The notes under the pieces were generated by a model. The model was not told the DNA's origin, searched no databases, and saw nothing but the letters and a program-made list of their open reading frames with translations. A DNA stretch of 30,807 nt, from contig JBAYJD010000038.1 in NCBI GenBank assembly GCA_041665305.1, positions 1 to 30,807 of the forward strand, written 5' to 3'. This DNA comes from YA12-FULL-51-18 sp041665305 (GTDB lineage: Bacteria; Elusimicrobiota; Elusimicrobia; Elusimicrobiales; UBA9959). The position numbers and the translations under genes were made by a program. Below, in pieces: positions 1 through 7,561 of this stretch (within the stretch, counting starts at the first letter, position 1; the number at the start of each line of letters is the position of its first letter).

Positions 1-76
1 CACGGTAGGCAAGATTTGCAGCTTATATTGCCGTTTGTATGAAGGGCGGCGGGGTGTAATTGGCGGGGTGACAGCT

Positions 77-232
77 ATGGGTGGATCGGGCCGAGGGGTG
101 CGAAGCACAATTCAATGAACAGGAACCGGCGCGAAGTCGCCGGGCCGGCCGCAGGCCCGATGGGCCCCATAGCTGGCAGGACCCCGAACTTGCAGCCCGC
201 CGTTCCCTTAAAATTTTTATGGGACAGCTGTG
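77..232. repeat. Dispersed repeat, copy 1 (about 156 bp)
   Basis: This stretch matches 30649-30807 in the same orientation with only about four differences (two single-base insertions and two substitutions). It contains the words GCGAAGCACAATTCA (100-114), GGCCGGCCGCAGGCCCGATG and AAAATTTTTATGGGACAG. The first word recurs inside the inverted-repeat element at 18884-19293. The AAAATTTTTATGGGACA part recurs in a diverged minus-strand copy near 7640-7690. A 73-codon open frame runs through it but has no ribosome binding site and no protein-like composition, so I read the stretch as non-coding repeat. Bases 1-76 hold nothing I recognise. Confidence 0.85.
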
Positions 233-352
233 GGCCTAAAGGCCCGGGATGGAATGGGTATTTTGCCGGGATTTTTAAGTACTTCCGACTCTGGGAGAGA
301 CGCCGGGTTTTGTATATACTATGGTTACTGCATTAAACTTTGAGGAGGTCTT

Positions 353-922
353 ATGAAAAGGAATTTAATTTCCCTCGTTATATTCGCAATCGTGTCGCCG
401 CTTATGGCGATAAATAACGCGGACAGGGCGGCGAAATTGCAGCCTATGGCCTTCTATGCGGTACCGGGCCAGGCGGATCTCAGCCGGCTTCCCGTGCCCG
501 CAATGCAGGCTGTAGTAATGAACAAAGCGGCGACGACGGAAGCTGTGTTCATAAAGTCCATCAATGTTAAATCAACCGACGGGCTCAGCCTGGACATTAA
601 CCATAATATTTCCAGCAGCCGGAAGGGGATCTTCGCCTCGCCGCTTTATTTTATGGTATCCGGCCCAAAGCTGAAAGGTTCGGAAACAGTGCGTGTGGCG
701 ATAAAGAACTACTACGACGCCCCGCCGAACATGGCCGGCAAAGTTGAAAGCGCCCAGGAAGTGGGCCTTGTCTACGACGCGACCGCTTTCCGCGCCAAAG
801 CACAGGACATTCCTTTATCGATAAATTACACATACTACAACGAAAGTTTCCATCAGATAGTATCAGTGATTGTCGACGGGGTTACATTGATAGACAATGC
901 GCGTATTAATATGACCTGGTAG
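353..922 (+). CDS. Secreted protein of unknown function (189 aa)
   Basis: Not recognised. The start is fixed by a strong GAGGAGG ribosome binding site at 342-348. The first 19 residues (MKRNLISLVIFAIVSPLMA) are a signal peptide with cleavage after LMA, so the mature protein is exported. The mature part has alternating hydrophobic strands and ends in YNESFHQIVSVIVDGVTL, with no cysteines and no membrane segment, which suggests a beta-rich periplasmic or surface domain. A TATACT -10-like box lies at 315-320, giving the gene its own probable promoter just after the dispersed repeat. A perfect palindrome at 941-964 closes the unit. It is likely to be lineage-specific. No function can be assigned from the sequence. 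Confidence 0.75.
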   Translation: MKRNLISLVIFAIVSPLMAINNADRAAKLQPMAFYAVPGQADLSRLPVPAMQAVVMNKAATTEAVFIKSINVKSTDGLSLDINHNISSSRKGIFASPLYFMVSGPKLKGSETVRVAIKNYYDAPPNMAGKVESAQEVGLVYDATAFRAKAQDIPLSINYTYYNESFHQIVSVIVDGVTLIDNARINMTW

Positions 923-940
923 TCTAATATCCGGACGGAA

Positions 941-964
941 CCGGGGTTTATCGATAAACCCCGG
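941..964 (+). terminator. Perfect palindrome after the 353-922 gene
   Basis: The 12-base arms CCGGGGTTTATC and GATAAACCCCGG pair perfectly. The stem starts 19 nt after the stop codon at 922. It has no U-tract, so termination is inferred from its position only. The rest of the gap to 1004 shows nothing else. Confidence 0.5.
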
Positions 965-1003
965 TACATCACCCAGGCAGGCGCCGCAGTTTTCGCCTCA
1001 CCA

Positions 1004-1201
1004 TTAAAAAAGATCCCTCAGATTTATTACTATCCCGCCCGCGAAAAGAACGGACTCTTTCCCCGATGATTTTTTAACCAGGGAGGCCAAACCCAGAGCC
1101 TCCAGCATCGCCGGGGCTTTTTTCGGAAGCACCAGTTCAAGTTCCTTTACAAAAACCGGGGCCGGGGGTATTTGCTCCCGTTCCTGAACTTCTATCAGCA
1201 T
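1004..1201 (-). CDS. Small protein of unknown function (65 aa)
   Basis: Not recognised. The open frame continues upstream to 1540, but that part is an out-of-frame shadow of the preceding flavoprotein gene (low-complexity Arg/Pro/Gly). From the ATG at 1201 the composition becomes protein-like: MLIEVQEREQIPPAPVFVKE, then a Lys/Leu-rich middle and a hydrophobic end FAGGIVINLRDLF. It begins about 20 nt after the TGA of the flavoprotein gene, so the two are probably co-transcribed and the small gene may depend on translational coupling. No convincing ribosome binding site is visible. There are no cysteines, no membrane helix and no signal peptide. Confidence 0.5.
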   Translation of the reverse strand: MLIEVQEREQIPPAPVFVKELELVLPKKAPAMLEALGLASLVKKSSGKESVLFAGGIVINLRDLF

Positions 1202-1221
1202 CGGTATCCCGGTAAGAGGAC

Positions 1222-2748
1222 TCAGGCGCCCTGGCGCAGGAACATTATAAGTTTCCCTATGGTGTAGGTTTCCTGGCCGGGAGGCAGGGTGGCGAGCAGG
1301 TCCTGGACGGTCCGGAAGTCTTCGCCAAGCGTGACGATAGGGGGCTCCGCATAGCCGTCCGCCCGAACCTGGGGAAGCCCGGTGGCCGCAAGGAGACCGT
1401 TGCACAGGCAGGCCCTGCCCACGGTATTCTGAGCTCGGCCGCCTTTGGCCGTAAAATTTTCGACAGATTCGGCCGGGCAGCGGTAACCCAGTCCGCCGTC
1501 CGGCGCCACATAGTTGGCCTGCAGGAGACCGATGTCGCAAACGCGCTTACGGTTCAGATATACCGCAGGGTCTGAGATGGTTCCCGGGATCTGGGCCACC
1601 TTGAAAGGAAATCCTGTTGGAGATACCAGCGCGTTGGTGACGACGAGTTCCTTGGCCGCGGCCAGTTTTAATACCCGCGCCCTCAGTTTCGGTTCCATTC
1701 CCGATTGTCCTGAAAGCGCCGCCGCCGTGCCGATCTGCACTCCGCTGGCGCCCTGCGCCAGGGCCTGGCGCAATCGTCCGGGACTGGCGTATGAACCGGC
1801 CAGCCAGAACGGCAGCCCCAGCCCCGCGATAGCGCTGATATCGGCGTCGTCTTCCTTGGTGTACTCCAGTATGGGCCTGCCTTTACCGTCAAATTTCATT
1901 TTAGAAGGAGGCGCGCTGTGCCCCCCCGCCTCCGGGCCTTCAACTACGAACCCGTAAGGACGGGTGGCCGGGTCCGCGGCTAGGACGCGGGCCAGGCCGA
2001 ATGAGGAAACGATAGCCAGGAATTTGGGAGGGGTCAGGGCGGCGGCCTGGGAGCCCACCAGGGTGTCGGGGCGGATCATGATCCGGAAGTCCCCATCGCC
2101 TGAGCGGGTCCCGTAAACTTTCAGCGGCAGGGAACTGGCCGCGTGGCGGGACAGCTCCCTTATCATCGCCGGAAGCTCCGCCGGGCTGCCCGCTCCGACG
2201 ACCACATAGTTGGCGCCGGCCAGCATGGCGCCGTAAAGGGCCCAGAGCAACGGCCGTTCCACCTTTCTCAGGAAATTGATGCCCACCTGCCCGGTATGGC
2301 CTTCCTTTGCCAGCCAGACCTCGGCGAAATTGGAGGCGATGGTCAGGATTTGCAGTTCGCGCAAAGGCTCCCAGAACGAATCCGGTCCGGCCGGGCCCTC
2401 CACGCGCGCCAATTGTCCCATGGGGACGGCCTTGTACGGCTTGTCCGCGGGCTTGCCGCCTTCTATGTAGTATTTGTCCAGCAACCGCGTCAGGGATTCG
2501 GCAAGCGCCGGCTGGCGGCGCGAAAGTTCGGCGAAGGCCCTCCGGATATGGCCGCCCGGATCGCCGTTCTGAAGGACGCGCGGATAGACGACTTCAAGCG
2601 CGGTGCCCGACACCACGCCAAGTTCGCCCATCATGGAGACGACCCTGGCCATCAGCCAGCAGGAAATATTCACGCCCATGCCTCCGGTAATTATCATCGG
2701 GTCCGGGCGGCCGGCGGGCGTATTGGGGTGGGATCCAGTGTTCTCCAT
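1222..2748 (-). CDS. Nitronate monooxygenase / PfaD-like FMN-dependent enzyme (508 aa)
   Basis: A TIM-barrel flavoprotein of the 2-nitropropane dioxygenase / enoyl-reductase (PfaD, FabK-like) superfamily. Visible family features are an N-terminal IITGGMGVNISCWLMARVVS (the QGGMG-type start of the barrel), a central FVVEGPEAGGHSAPP (the EGxEAGGH motif, which in family members lies at the flavin and active site), then FWLAGSYASP and GASGVQIGTAAALS, matching the phosphate-binding G-(A/S)-x-G-V-Q-x-G-T segment. At 508 residues it is longer than typical nitronate monooxygenases (about 320-360 aa) and closer to PfaD-type proteins. The C-terminal extension contains a cysteine cluster around NTVGRACLCNGLLA. 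ATG 2748 is used for lack of a better site; ATG 2697 (MIITGGMG) is an alternative. The substrate is unknown. The 65-aa gene follows directly. Confidence 0.8.
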   Translation of the reverse strand: MENTGSHPNTPAGRPDPMIITGGMGVNISCWLMARVVSMMGELGVVSGTALEVVYPRVLQNGDPGGHIRRAFAELSRRQPALAESLTRLLDKYYIEGGKPADKPYKAVPMGQLARVEGPAGPDSFWEPLRELQILTIASNFAEVWLAKEGHTGQVGINFLRKVERPLLWALYGAMLAGANYVVVGAGSPAELPAMIRELSRHAASSLPLKVYGTRSGDGDFRIMIRPDTLVGSQAAALTPPKFLAIVSSFGLARVLAADPATRPYGFVVEGPEAGGHSAPPSKMKFDGKGRPILEYTKEDDADISAIAGLGLPFWLAGSYASPGRLRQALAQGASGVQIGTAAALSGQSGMEPKLRARVLKLAAAKELVVTNALVSPTGFPFKVAQIPGTISDPAVYLNRKRVCDIGLLQANYVAPDGGLGYRCPAESVENFTAKGGRAQNTVGRACLCNGLLAATGLPQVRADGYAEPPIVTLGEDFRTVQDLLATLPPGQETYTIGKLIMFLRQGA

Positions 2749-2793
2749 TACTAATAAAATACCATTTTTGGAGAGGATTATTAAGAGGTTTTT

Positions 2794-2856
2794 CCCAAAA
2801 AACCGGGTAGAACCGGTTTTTTGGGAGGGACATCGTGGTCGTTTTACGACATTTTA
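2794..2856 (-). terminator. Two hairpins after the metallophosphoesterase gene
   Basis: Read on the minus strand, the stop codon TAA (2854-2856) opens the sequence TAAAATGTCGTAAAACGAC. This is the 5' arm, loop and start of the 3' arm of the gene-end hairpin family seen elsewhere in the window, here with its 3' arm interrupted. About ten bases on lies a perfect 13-bp stem, 2794-2806 with 2813-2825 (CCCAAAAAACCGG / CCGGTTTTTTGGG), with a 6-base loop. The A/T runs sit inside the stem, as in bidirectional terminators. It separates the phosphoesterase from the flavoprotein gene. Confidence 0.7.
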
Positions 2857-3819
2857 TTTCGGCAGGAGAGGCGTAATGGCCCCATCCGGGGAAACGGTCA
2901 GCATCTGCGCCGGACCGGCCTCCATTTCGGAGGGGTTGGGAAAGACAAGCAGGCTGCCGGGATGCAGGCCCGCCTCGGGCGGCATGCCGTTATCTATCTT
3001 GACTATCCGGCCATCCTGGGTGACGGCGCTTGCGCCTACGACGGAAAGCGCTTTCGGCTGATGGCCGAAGACTACGCCGTACATATCCGCCGCGGAAAGA
3101 CGCTTTTTAAGATCTTTGCGCCCCTCAGGAGTTTCCCACCAGCCTTTCGCCGCTAGTATGGAGTCGGTGCCCAGCAGGATCGGGGCGGAATAATTGCCGG
3201 CCTGCAGAGCCTTCGCAGCTTTGTGCGTAAGGTCCTTCCAGGACATATCCGGCATCAGTCCGGCATGGCAGAACAGCCATTTTCCGACTTTTGCCGCTAC
3301 GGGCATGGACAGCAGGAAGTCGGCGCGGGAATGCCCTGAGTGCGTATACTCTTTCAGTGGTATGCCTTTAGCGTCAAGTTCTCTGCGAAAGCCTTCAGCT
3401 TTCTCCGACTTCTTAGGGCCGGCCAGAAATTCCGCCTCATGATTGCCAAGCAGGTGTATAACTTTGCCGCCGTCCGGTCCCGCTTGGTCTGAAAGCGATA
3501 TCCACAGGTCCACCGTATCCACGATATCGCCGCCTTTGTCTATGGAGTCGCCTGTAACGACCAGTAAAGTTTTCCCTGCCGACCATTTGTTATTTTTATC
3601 CATTATCCCGCCAGCCCGCAACAACGTTACCAGGGAGGGATACATCCCATGGATGTCGCTTACCGCCGCCACGCGGTCATAATTAGAAGGGAACTTGATC
3701 TCGATAGTCCCCGGATTATCGCTTACAGCATCCGACCCCTTGGCAATGACGGACGGACCCGCGTTAAGCAACAGAAGAGAGAGAGTTAAGCCGACCAGAA
3801 CCCGATAAGATTTTTTCAT
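2854..3819 (-). CDS. Exported calcineurin-like metallophosphoesterase (321 aa)
   Basis: A secreted phosphoesterase of the calcineurin-like superfamily, in the style of bacterial PPP-type (ApaH/PrpA-like) phosphatases. A signal peptide occupies the first 27 or so residues (MKKSYRVLVGLTLSLLLLNA, then GPSVIAKG). The metal-binding motifs appear in order: VSDIHG (DxH), VVTGDSIDKG (GDxxDxG), HLLGNHEAEF (GNHE), a histidine in FCHAGLMPDM and GHQP near residue 254. These are the two-metal ligands of the family. The likely role is hydrolysis of a phosphate ester in the periplasm; the substrate is not indicated. On the minus strand a TATATT-like box lies about 30 bases upstream of ATG 3819. The ribosome binding site is weak. 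The stop codon lies in a degenerate gene-end hairpin. Confidence 0.85.
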   Translation of the reverse strand: MKKSYRVLVGLTLSLLLLNAGPSVIAKGSDAVSDNPGTIEIKFPSNYDRVAAVSDIHGMYPSLVTLLRAGGIMDKNNKWSAGKTLLVVTGDSIDKGGDIVDTVDLWISLSDQAGPDGGKVIHLLGNHEAEFLAGPKKSEKAEGFRRELDAKGIPLKEYTHSGHSRADFLLSMPVAAKVGKWLFCHAGLMPDMSWKDLTHKAAKALQAGNYSAPILLGTDSILAAKGWWETPEGRKDLKKRLSAADMYGVVFGHQPKALSVVGASAVTQDGRIVKIDNGMPPEAGLHPGSLLVFPNPSEMEAGPAQMLTVSPDGAITPLLPK

Positions 3820-3881
3820 GACATATTTTCGGATATCGCCATAATATACGCATGGGTACTAAGGGAAAACATATTTTGAAA

Positions 3882-3908
3882 AAAGGCCCACGCATTTTCC
3901 GGGCCTTT
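3882..3908 (-). terminator. GGGCC hairpin of uncertain role
   Basis: AAAGGCCC (3882-3889) pairs with GGGCCTTT (3901-3908). On the minus strand the stem is followed by a run of six T, as in an intrinsic terminator. No minus-strand gene ends here, so its purpose is unclear. The rest of the 3820-4032 gap holds nothing I can name. Confidence 0.35.
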
Positions 3909-4032
3909 AAGCCCGCCATGAAACTGCGCCTTGGCGGATCAAAACTTAAAATGCCGGCATAACCGACCCGTATCGGACAAGTAAAAGTTACCTAAGCTTT
4001 TGGGCGGGATGCTATAGGCGAAAAAAATTTAG

Positions 4033-4038
4033 TATAAT
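4033..4038 (+). promoter_or_regulatory. -10 box of the tRNA-Asn gene
   Basis: A consensus TATAAT lies 19 nt before the first base of the tRNA, in an A/T-rich stretch. I see no good -35 element 16-18 nt upstream. Confidence 0.5.
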
Positions 4039-4056
4039 TTATTCCGGCTAAAGTAT

Positions 4057-4190
<134 letters not shown>

Positions 4191-4296
4191 TCTTCCCAGG
4201 TTCGACTCGACTACGCTGACCTGCCCCGGCTCATGGAGAGCAGGGCGAAGCCCGACTGTCCTACCCTAAAATTTAAAGGACTCCATATCCCAGCGT

Positions 4297-4411
4297 CGCC
4301 TTATCGGCGGCCTGAATTTTTTCTCCCCCCGGTTCGACTCGAACCTCTTCCCAGGTTCGACTCGACTACGCTGACCTGCCCCGGCTCATGGAGAGCAGGG
4401 CAAAGCCCGAC
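4297..4411. repeat. 115-bp direct repeat, copy 2
   Basis: Second copy of the unit at 4142-4256, offset by 155 bp. Unlike copy 1 it lacks the matching left arm of the long hairpin. Only the short CGCC-TTATC-GGCG stem remains. Confidence 0.9.
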
Positions 4412-4504
4412 CGGACCAATACCCGTTGCTGAGTAGGTCCAAAGACCCTTCTTAAAGGGCTGAATATTTTGGATAATGTGTTACACACTATTACAGGGGG
4501 TGCA

Positions 4505-4864
4505 ATGAACAAATTGCTGGCGCTAGTGCTTATGGGAACTTTCTGCGGGACCGGCCGCGCTGCGGGTTACCCCGTCAATGAAACCGTGATAACCGGCGCT
4601 CGGAGCATCGGCGCTGTTTCAAACCGCAATCCGCTGCCGGGCCTTCCAAGGCGTTCGGCCTTATCCGCCTCACCCGCGATAAACAGTTACCTGGTCTGGC
4701 TCTCACTCGTCAGCGAGTATGTCTTTTCCTGGCAGGACATATCCCGAAATCCTGGGGGCCTGTTTTCGTCGAACGGCGTAGATTTTGGCGGTTACATCTC
4801 CGCCAATCTCGGCACTCTGATGGGCGGGGGCGGCGGGGCCGGCAATTCCGATGGGGACGAATAG
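4505..4864 (+). CDS. Small secreted glycine-rich protein of unknown function (119 aa)
   Basis: Not recognised. The frame opens at 4469, but ATG 4505 is preferred because GGGGG lies just upstream and it starts a signal peptide, MNKLLALVLMGTFCGTGRAA. The mature region has a serine/proline-rich stretch, a short aromatic segment INSYLVWLSLVSEYVFSWQD and a glycine run LMGGGGGAGNSDGDE at the acidic C-terminus. The upstream sequence holds a short odd palindrome TGTGTTACACA (4477-4487) beside a GATAAT -10-like box, which could be an operator; this is weak. A strong hairpin at 4931-4953 ends the unit. Its position just past the tRNA-Asn repeat array makes it a candidate accessory gene. Confidence 0.6.
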   Translation: MNKLLALVLMGTFCGTGRAAGYPVNETVITGARSIGAVSNRNPLPGLPRRSALSASPAINSYLVWLSLVSEYVFSWQDISRNPGGLFSSNGVDFGGYISANLGTLMGGGGGAGNSDGDE

Positions 4865-4930
4865 ACGCAATTTTGTCGTTTCCGCACAGGCCGTGATGTG
4901 TTTTTTTAGCCGTTTGTAGTCCGCCCGGAT

Positions 4931-4953
4931 ACCGCCGCGAACATCGCGGCGGT
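4931..4953 (+). terminator. Intrinsic terminator
   Basis: ACCGCCGCGA (4931-4940) pairs perfectly with TCGCGGCGGT (4944-4953) around loop ACA, followed by ATTTTG. It closes the small secreted gene and abuts the promoter of the PAS gene. Confidence 0.8.
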
Positions 4954-4957
4954 ATTT

Positions 4958-4966
4958 TGCTAGAAT
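4958..4966 (+). promoter_or_regulatory. Extended -10 promoter of the PAS gene; likely leaderless transcript
   Basis: TGCTAGAAT is an extended -10 element ending 7 nt before ATG 4974. Transcription would therefore start at or within a base or two of the start codon. No ribosome binding site and no clear -35 are visible, because the terminator stem occupies that position. Confidence 0.5.
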
Positions 4967-4973
4967 ACCTATC

Positions 4974-5351
4974 ATGCTGAAAAACGCTGTTGAATACTAC
5001 CAGTGCATACTGGACAATCTTACCGGCGGGCTGATAAGCGTGGACATCTCCGGCACGGTGGTGTATATTAATCCCATGGCGGGCAAGATCCTTCATTGGG
5101 AGGATATGCACGGCTGTCTGGAAGCCGACTACAACAAAGCCTTTGACAATTTCCCCGCTCTTCATCAGGTGATCAAAGAAGCGCTTGAAACGCATAAAAC
5201 CGTAAGACGCGCCGAGATCTCCATCATGCATGCGAATGTGCCGCTGATCATCGGTTACAGCACAATGTGCGTAAAGGGCCGCGACGGCAGGGATCTGGGT
5301 GTTACCGTTATTTTTCAAGATATATCTTTTGTCGGAGGCGGTAAAAAATAA
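4974..5351 (+). CDS. Stand-alone PAS-domain protein (125 aa)
   Basis: A single PAS sensory domain with no output domain. The family pattern is visible: ILDNLTGGLISVDISGTVVY followed by INPMAGKILHW (the typical V(D/N)xxGxIxxxNxAAxxL region), a variable helical middle and a C-terminal strand GVTVIFQDIS, matching the usual xxVxxxxDIT end. It probably senses a small ligand or mediates protein-protein contact in the cytoplasm. It is the first gene of a tight group: its stop is followed by a single base before the start of the next gene at 5353, and the DnaJ homologue follows. The start is set by the extended -10 box just upstream. Confidence 0.8.
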   Translation: MLKNAVEYYQCILDNLTGGLISVDISGTVVYINPMAGKILHWEDMHGCLEADYNKAFDNFPALHQVIKEALETHKTVRRAEISIMHANVPLIIGYSTMCVKGRDGRDLGVTVIFQDISFVGGGKK

Positions 5352-5352
5352 T

Positions 5353-5634
5353 ATGAGCAAAAAAGATAAAAAACAGGGCCAGCCCGCGCCGGAAGCCGGC
5401 AATCCCGCGGCGGCCTTCGGGCCTGTTCCCGGCGGCGTGCAGCCCGCTCCAGCGGCGGTCCCGGACGCTTCTAAAACACATTTCTTCATTTTCTGGGGAT
5501 TGATAGCGGTCGCGGCGGCCGCGGCCTGGATCCTTGCCGTAGTCCTTCCTGGAGTGAGCGAATCCATTATCGAACGCTGGCTGATGGGGGCTCTGGCCGC
5601 CTCGCTTGCCGTCCTTCTGCTGATCTACAAATAA
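5353..5634 (+). CDS. Two-helix membrane protein of unknown function (93 aa)
   Basis: Not recognised. ATG 5353 lies one base after the stop of the PAS gene, which argues for translational coupling; the longer frame from 5299 reads back through the PAS gene. The first 40 residues are charged and then Pro/Ala/Gly-rich (MSKKDKKQGQPAPEAG) and look disordered. Two hydrophobic helices follow, around residues 44-65 (FFIFWGLIAVAAAAAWILAV) and 78-92 (GALAASLAVLLLIYK). The stop is 3 nt before the DnaJ-homologue start. It may anchor the neighbouring PAS or J-domain protein to the membrane; that is inference from context only. Confidence 0.7.
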   Translation: MSKKDKKQGQPAPEAGNPAAAFGPVPGGVQPAPAAVPDASKTHFFIFWGLIAVAAAAAWILAVVLPGVSESIIERWLMGALAASLAVLLLIYK

Positions 5635-5637
5635 ATT

Positions 5638-6687
5638 ATGCCTAAGTTCGTGGATTATTACTCCATTCTGGGCGTACCGAAGACCGCGACCGCGGCGGAA
5701 ATAAAGTCCGCGTACCGGAAGCTGGCCATGAAGCACCACCCCGACCGCAATTCGGGCAACAAGGAAGCTGAAAGCAAGTTCAAAGACATTAACGAAGCCA
5801 ACGAAGTCCTTTCCGACCCCAAAAAACGCCAGACCTATGACCAGCTCGGGAAGGACTGGCGGCAGGGCCAGGACTTCAACCCTCCGCCTCCTGGCGCGGG
5901 GGCCGGAGCGCAACGGCCCGGAGGCTTTGAATATTCATATCAGGACGCGGGCGGACAAGGTTTCGGCCAGTCCGGTGATTTCAGCGAATTTTTCAGGTCT
6001 ATTTTCGGCGGCATGGGCGGGGCCGGCGGGTTTCCGGGCGGCGGCGAGGACGATCTTGAGAATTATATCCATGGAGGAGGCAGGCACTCATCCCAGGCCG
6101 ACATGGAATCCGAATTGCATCTTTCATTGGCGGATCTCCTGAGAGGCGGACAGCAGGCCCTGAGCTTCAGCTATAGCTCCGTCTGCACGGTATGCGGCGG
6201 CAGGGGCCGGATCAGGAACCGTGCCTGTCCCGGCTGCGGAGGCGCCGGACAGAAACCTGAAAGCAGGCATATACGGGTCAATTTGCCGAAAGGTTTAAGG
6301 AACGGCGCCAGTATCCGCCTGAAGGGCCAGGGCCGGCGCCTGCCTTCCGGCAGGACCGGAGATCTATACCTTAAGATCACCGTAGCGCCGGATCCGGATT
6401 TCGCGGTGGAAGGAGACGATCTGGAAACCAGGGCGCCGATCATGCCCTGGGACGCGGTTTTGGGCGCCGAGATCGCCATCCCCGCGCCCGACGGAACGGT
6501 AAAGATAAAACTTCCTCCCGGCTCCAGATCCGGCCGGCGGCTGCGTATCCCCGGCCGCGGTCTGCCCCGGAAAGACGGCTCGCGCGGAGATCTGTACGCC
6601 GTCATCGCTGTGGATATCCCCCCCTCGCTTACCTCTCACCAGACCGAACTGTTCAGGAAACTCAAAGACAGCGCAAATAAAAAATAG
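5638..6687 (+). CDS. DnaJ-family co-chaperone with a reduced zinc finger (349 aa)
   Basis: An Hsp40 protein that would stimulate DnaK ATPase and deliver substrates. Residues 1-70 form a J domain with the diagnostic HPD (KHHPDRN) and the end QTYDQLGKDW. A Gly/Phe/Gln-rich linker follows (about 75-145). The cysteine region has only two CxxCxGxG repeats (CTVCGGRG and CPGCGGAG, about 183-204), enough for one zinc, where canonical DnaJ has four repeats and two zincs and CbpA has none. The C-terminal beta domains are normal (LPKGLRNGASIRLKGQGR, then ILGAEI-type and PGSRSGRRLRIPGRGLP). It follows the two-helix membrane gene by 3 nt. Its stop codon TAG is inside the gene-end hairpin at 6684-6710. Confidence 0.9.
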   Translation: MPKFVDYYSILGVPKTATAAEIKSAYRKLAMKHHPDRNSGNKEAESKFKDINEANEVLSDPKKRQTYDQLGKDWRQGQDFNPPPPGAGAGAQRPGGFEYSYQDAGGQGFGQSGDFSEFFRSIFGGMGGAGGFPGGGEDDLENYIHGGGRHSSQADMESELHLSLADLLRGGQQALSFSYSSVCTVCGGRGRIRNRACPGCGGAGQKPESRHIRVNLPKGLRNGASIRLKGQGRRLPSGRTGDLYLKITVAPDPDFAVEGDDLETRAPIMPWDAVLGAEIAIPAPDGTVKIKLPPGSRSGRRLRIPGRGLPRKDGSRGDLYAVIAVDIPPSLTSHQTELFRKLKDSANKK

Positions 6688-6748
6688 AATGTTGGGAAAC
6701 AACATTCTATCGTATCCGACACGGAATTTTGTTCCGCTCCGTGTCGGA
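6684..6748 (+). terminator. Stop-codon-anchored double hairpin
   Basis: Hairpin 1 is ATAGAATGTTG (6684-6694) with CAACATTCTAT (6700-6710). The stop TAG at 6685-6687 lies in the 5' arm. Hairpin 2 is TCCGACACGGA (6715-6725) with TCCGTGTCGGA (6738-6748). Compared with the nifJ, pepT and fba copies, hairpin 1 carries paired changes that preserve the stem. It sits between convergent genes and could work in both directions. Confidence 0.85.
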
Positions 6749-6765
6749 GTTTAGACGTCCTTCCC

Positions 6766-7521
6766 TCAATCCGCCGCGGCGGAGAGTTCTTCGAAGTAAC
6801 CGTCGCCCTGCATGTAATAGGCGCCGGCGCCATTGGAGTCCTTGAGAGAGGTGGTTATTTTCCACACGGTATTCAACTGTAGGGCGGCCACAGGATCGGA
6901 ACCGGTGCCCATATTAACCACGGTGGAATCGGGGACCTGGGCCGAGAGCGAGAAACGATATCCCCAGGAAACATCGGCGGACACAGGGAGCATGGTCACG
7001 CCGGTGAGATACCGGCCTTTTCCGTTGTATGAGCCTCCGTAGGTGAACATGACCTTATACTTTACATTTACCACCGTGGCGCCGTACAGGTTCTTTACGG
7101 AGAAGCCATAAGTATAGGATTTTGGTCTCTGCCACCCGGCAAGCTGGTTCCATGCGGTGATGCCCTGGGGGAGGGCGGTGGCGTAGGTGGTTTCAATATC
7201 GGCCGTCGGCGCGTTCAGTTTTACTATATCCCAGATCTTTGCGCCTATATTGATTATCTGGTCGATAAGAACCGGGATGCCGCCGGGATCCAGCCTTTTA
7301 GCGCGGAGATATGAAATGTCATTTTCCTCCGTGGCGTCCAGCCTGGTGATCTTTATGGAAGCGGGATCTATGCTGTAATAATCCGGGTCGGTCCTTGCGG
7401 ACTCCGATTCCAGTCTGGTGAAACCCGCGCCGCCGTCACCGTGAAGTTCGTCCGCGTAAACCGCGGTTGTAGAAAAGAAAAAAACCGATATCAACAGCGC
7501 CCTGATGATCTTGTCGTGCAT
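6766..7521 (-). CDS. Secreted protein of unknown function (251 aa)
   Basis: Not recognised. The start is supported by GGAGAG upstream and by a signal peptide MHDKIIRALLISVFFFSTTA ending at VYA-DELHGD. The mature protein contains YYSIDPASIKITRLDATEEN, a stretch ILIDQIINIGAKIWDIVKLN-like amphipathic region and a C-terminal beta-rich half (TYGFSVKNLYGATVVNVKYK, GGSYNGKGRYLTGVTMLPVS). It has no cysteines and no second membrane segment. The overall impression is a beta-sandwich periplasmic or outer-surface protein. A TATACT -10-like box lies on the minus strand at 7555-7560. It ends convergently with the DnaJ-homologue gene, sharing the double hairpin at 6684-6748. Confidence 0.75.
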   Translation of the reverse strand: MHDKIIRALLISVFFFSTTAVYADELHGDGGAGFTRLESESARTDPDYYSIDPASIKITRLDATEENDISYLRAKRLDPGGIPVLIDQIINIGAKIWDIVKLNAPTADIETTYATALPQGITAWNQLAGWQRPKSYTYGFSVKNLYGATVVNVKYKVMFTYGGSYNGKGRYLTGVTMLPVSADVSWGYRFSLSAQVPDSTVVNMGTGSDPVAALQLNTVWKITTSLKDSNGAGAYYMQGDGYFEELSAAAD

Positions 7522-7561
7522 AATGTATCTCTCCGCCCGTATCAGTGTAAATCAAGTATAG

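Noticed and set aside
115..336. 73-codon frame in the left dispersed repeat
   Set aside because: It lies in a repeat present at both ends of the window. The second copy has an insertion that breaks the frame, and there is no ribosome binding site.
4477..4487. Palindrome TGTGTTACACA as a regulator binding site
   Set aside because: It is a single short odd palindrome without a second copy or a regulator gene nearby; kept only as a remark in the gene entry.
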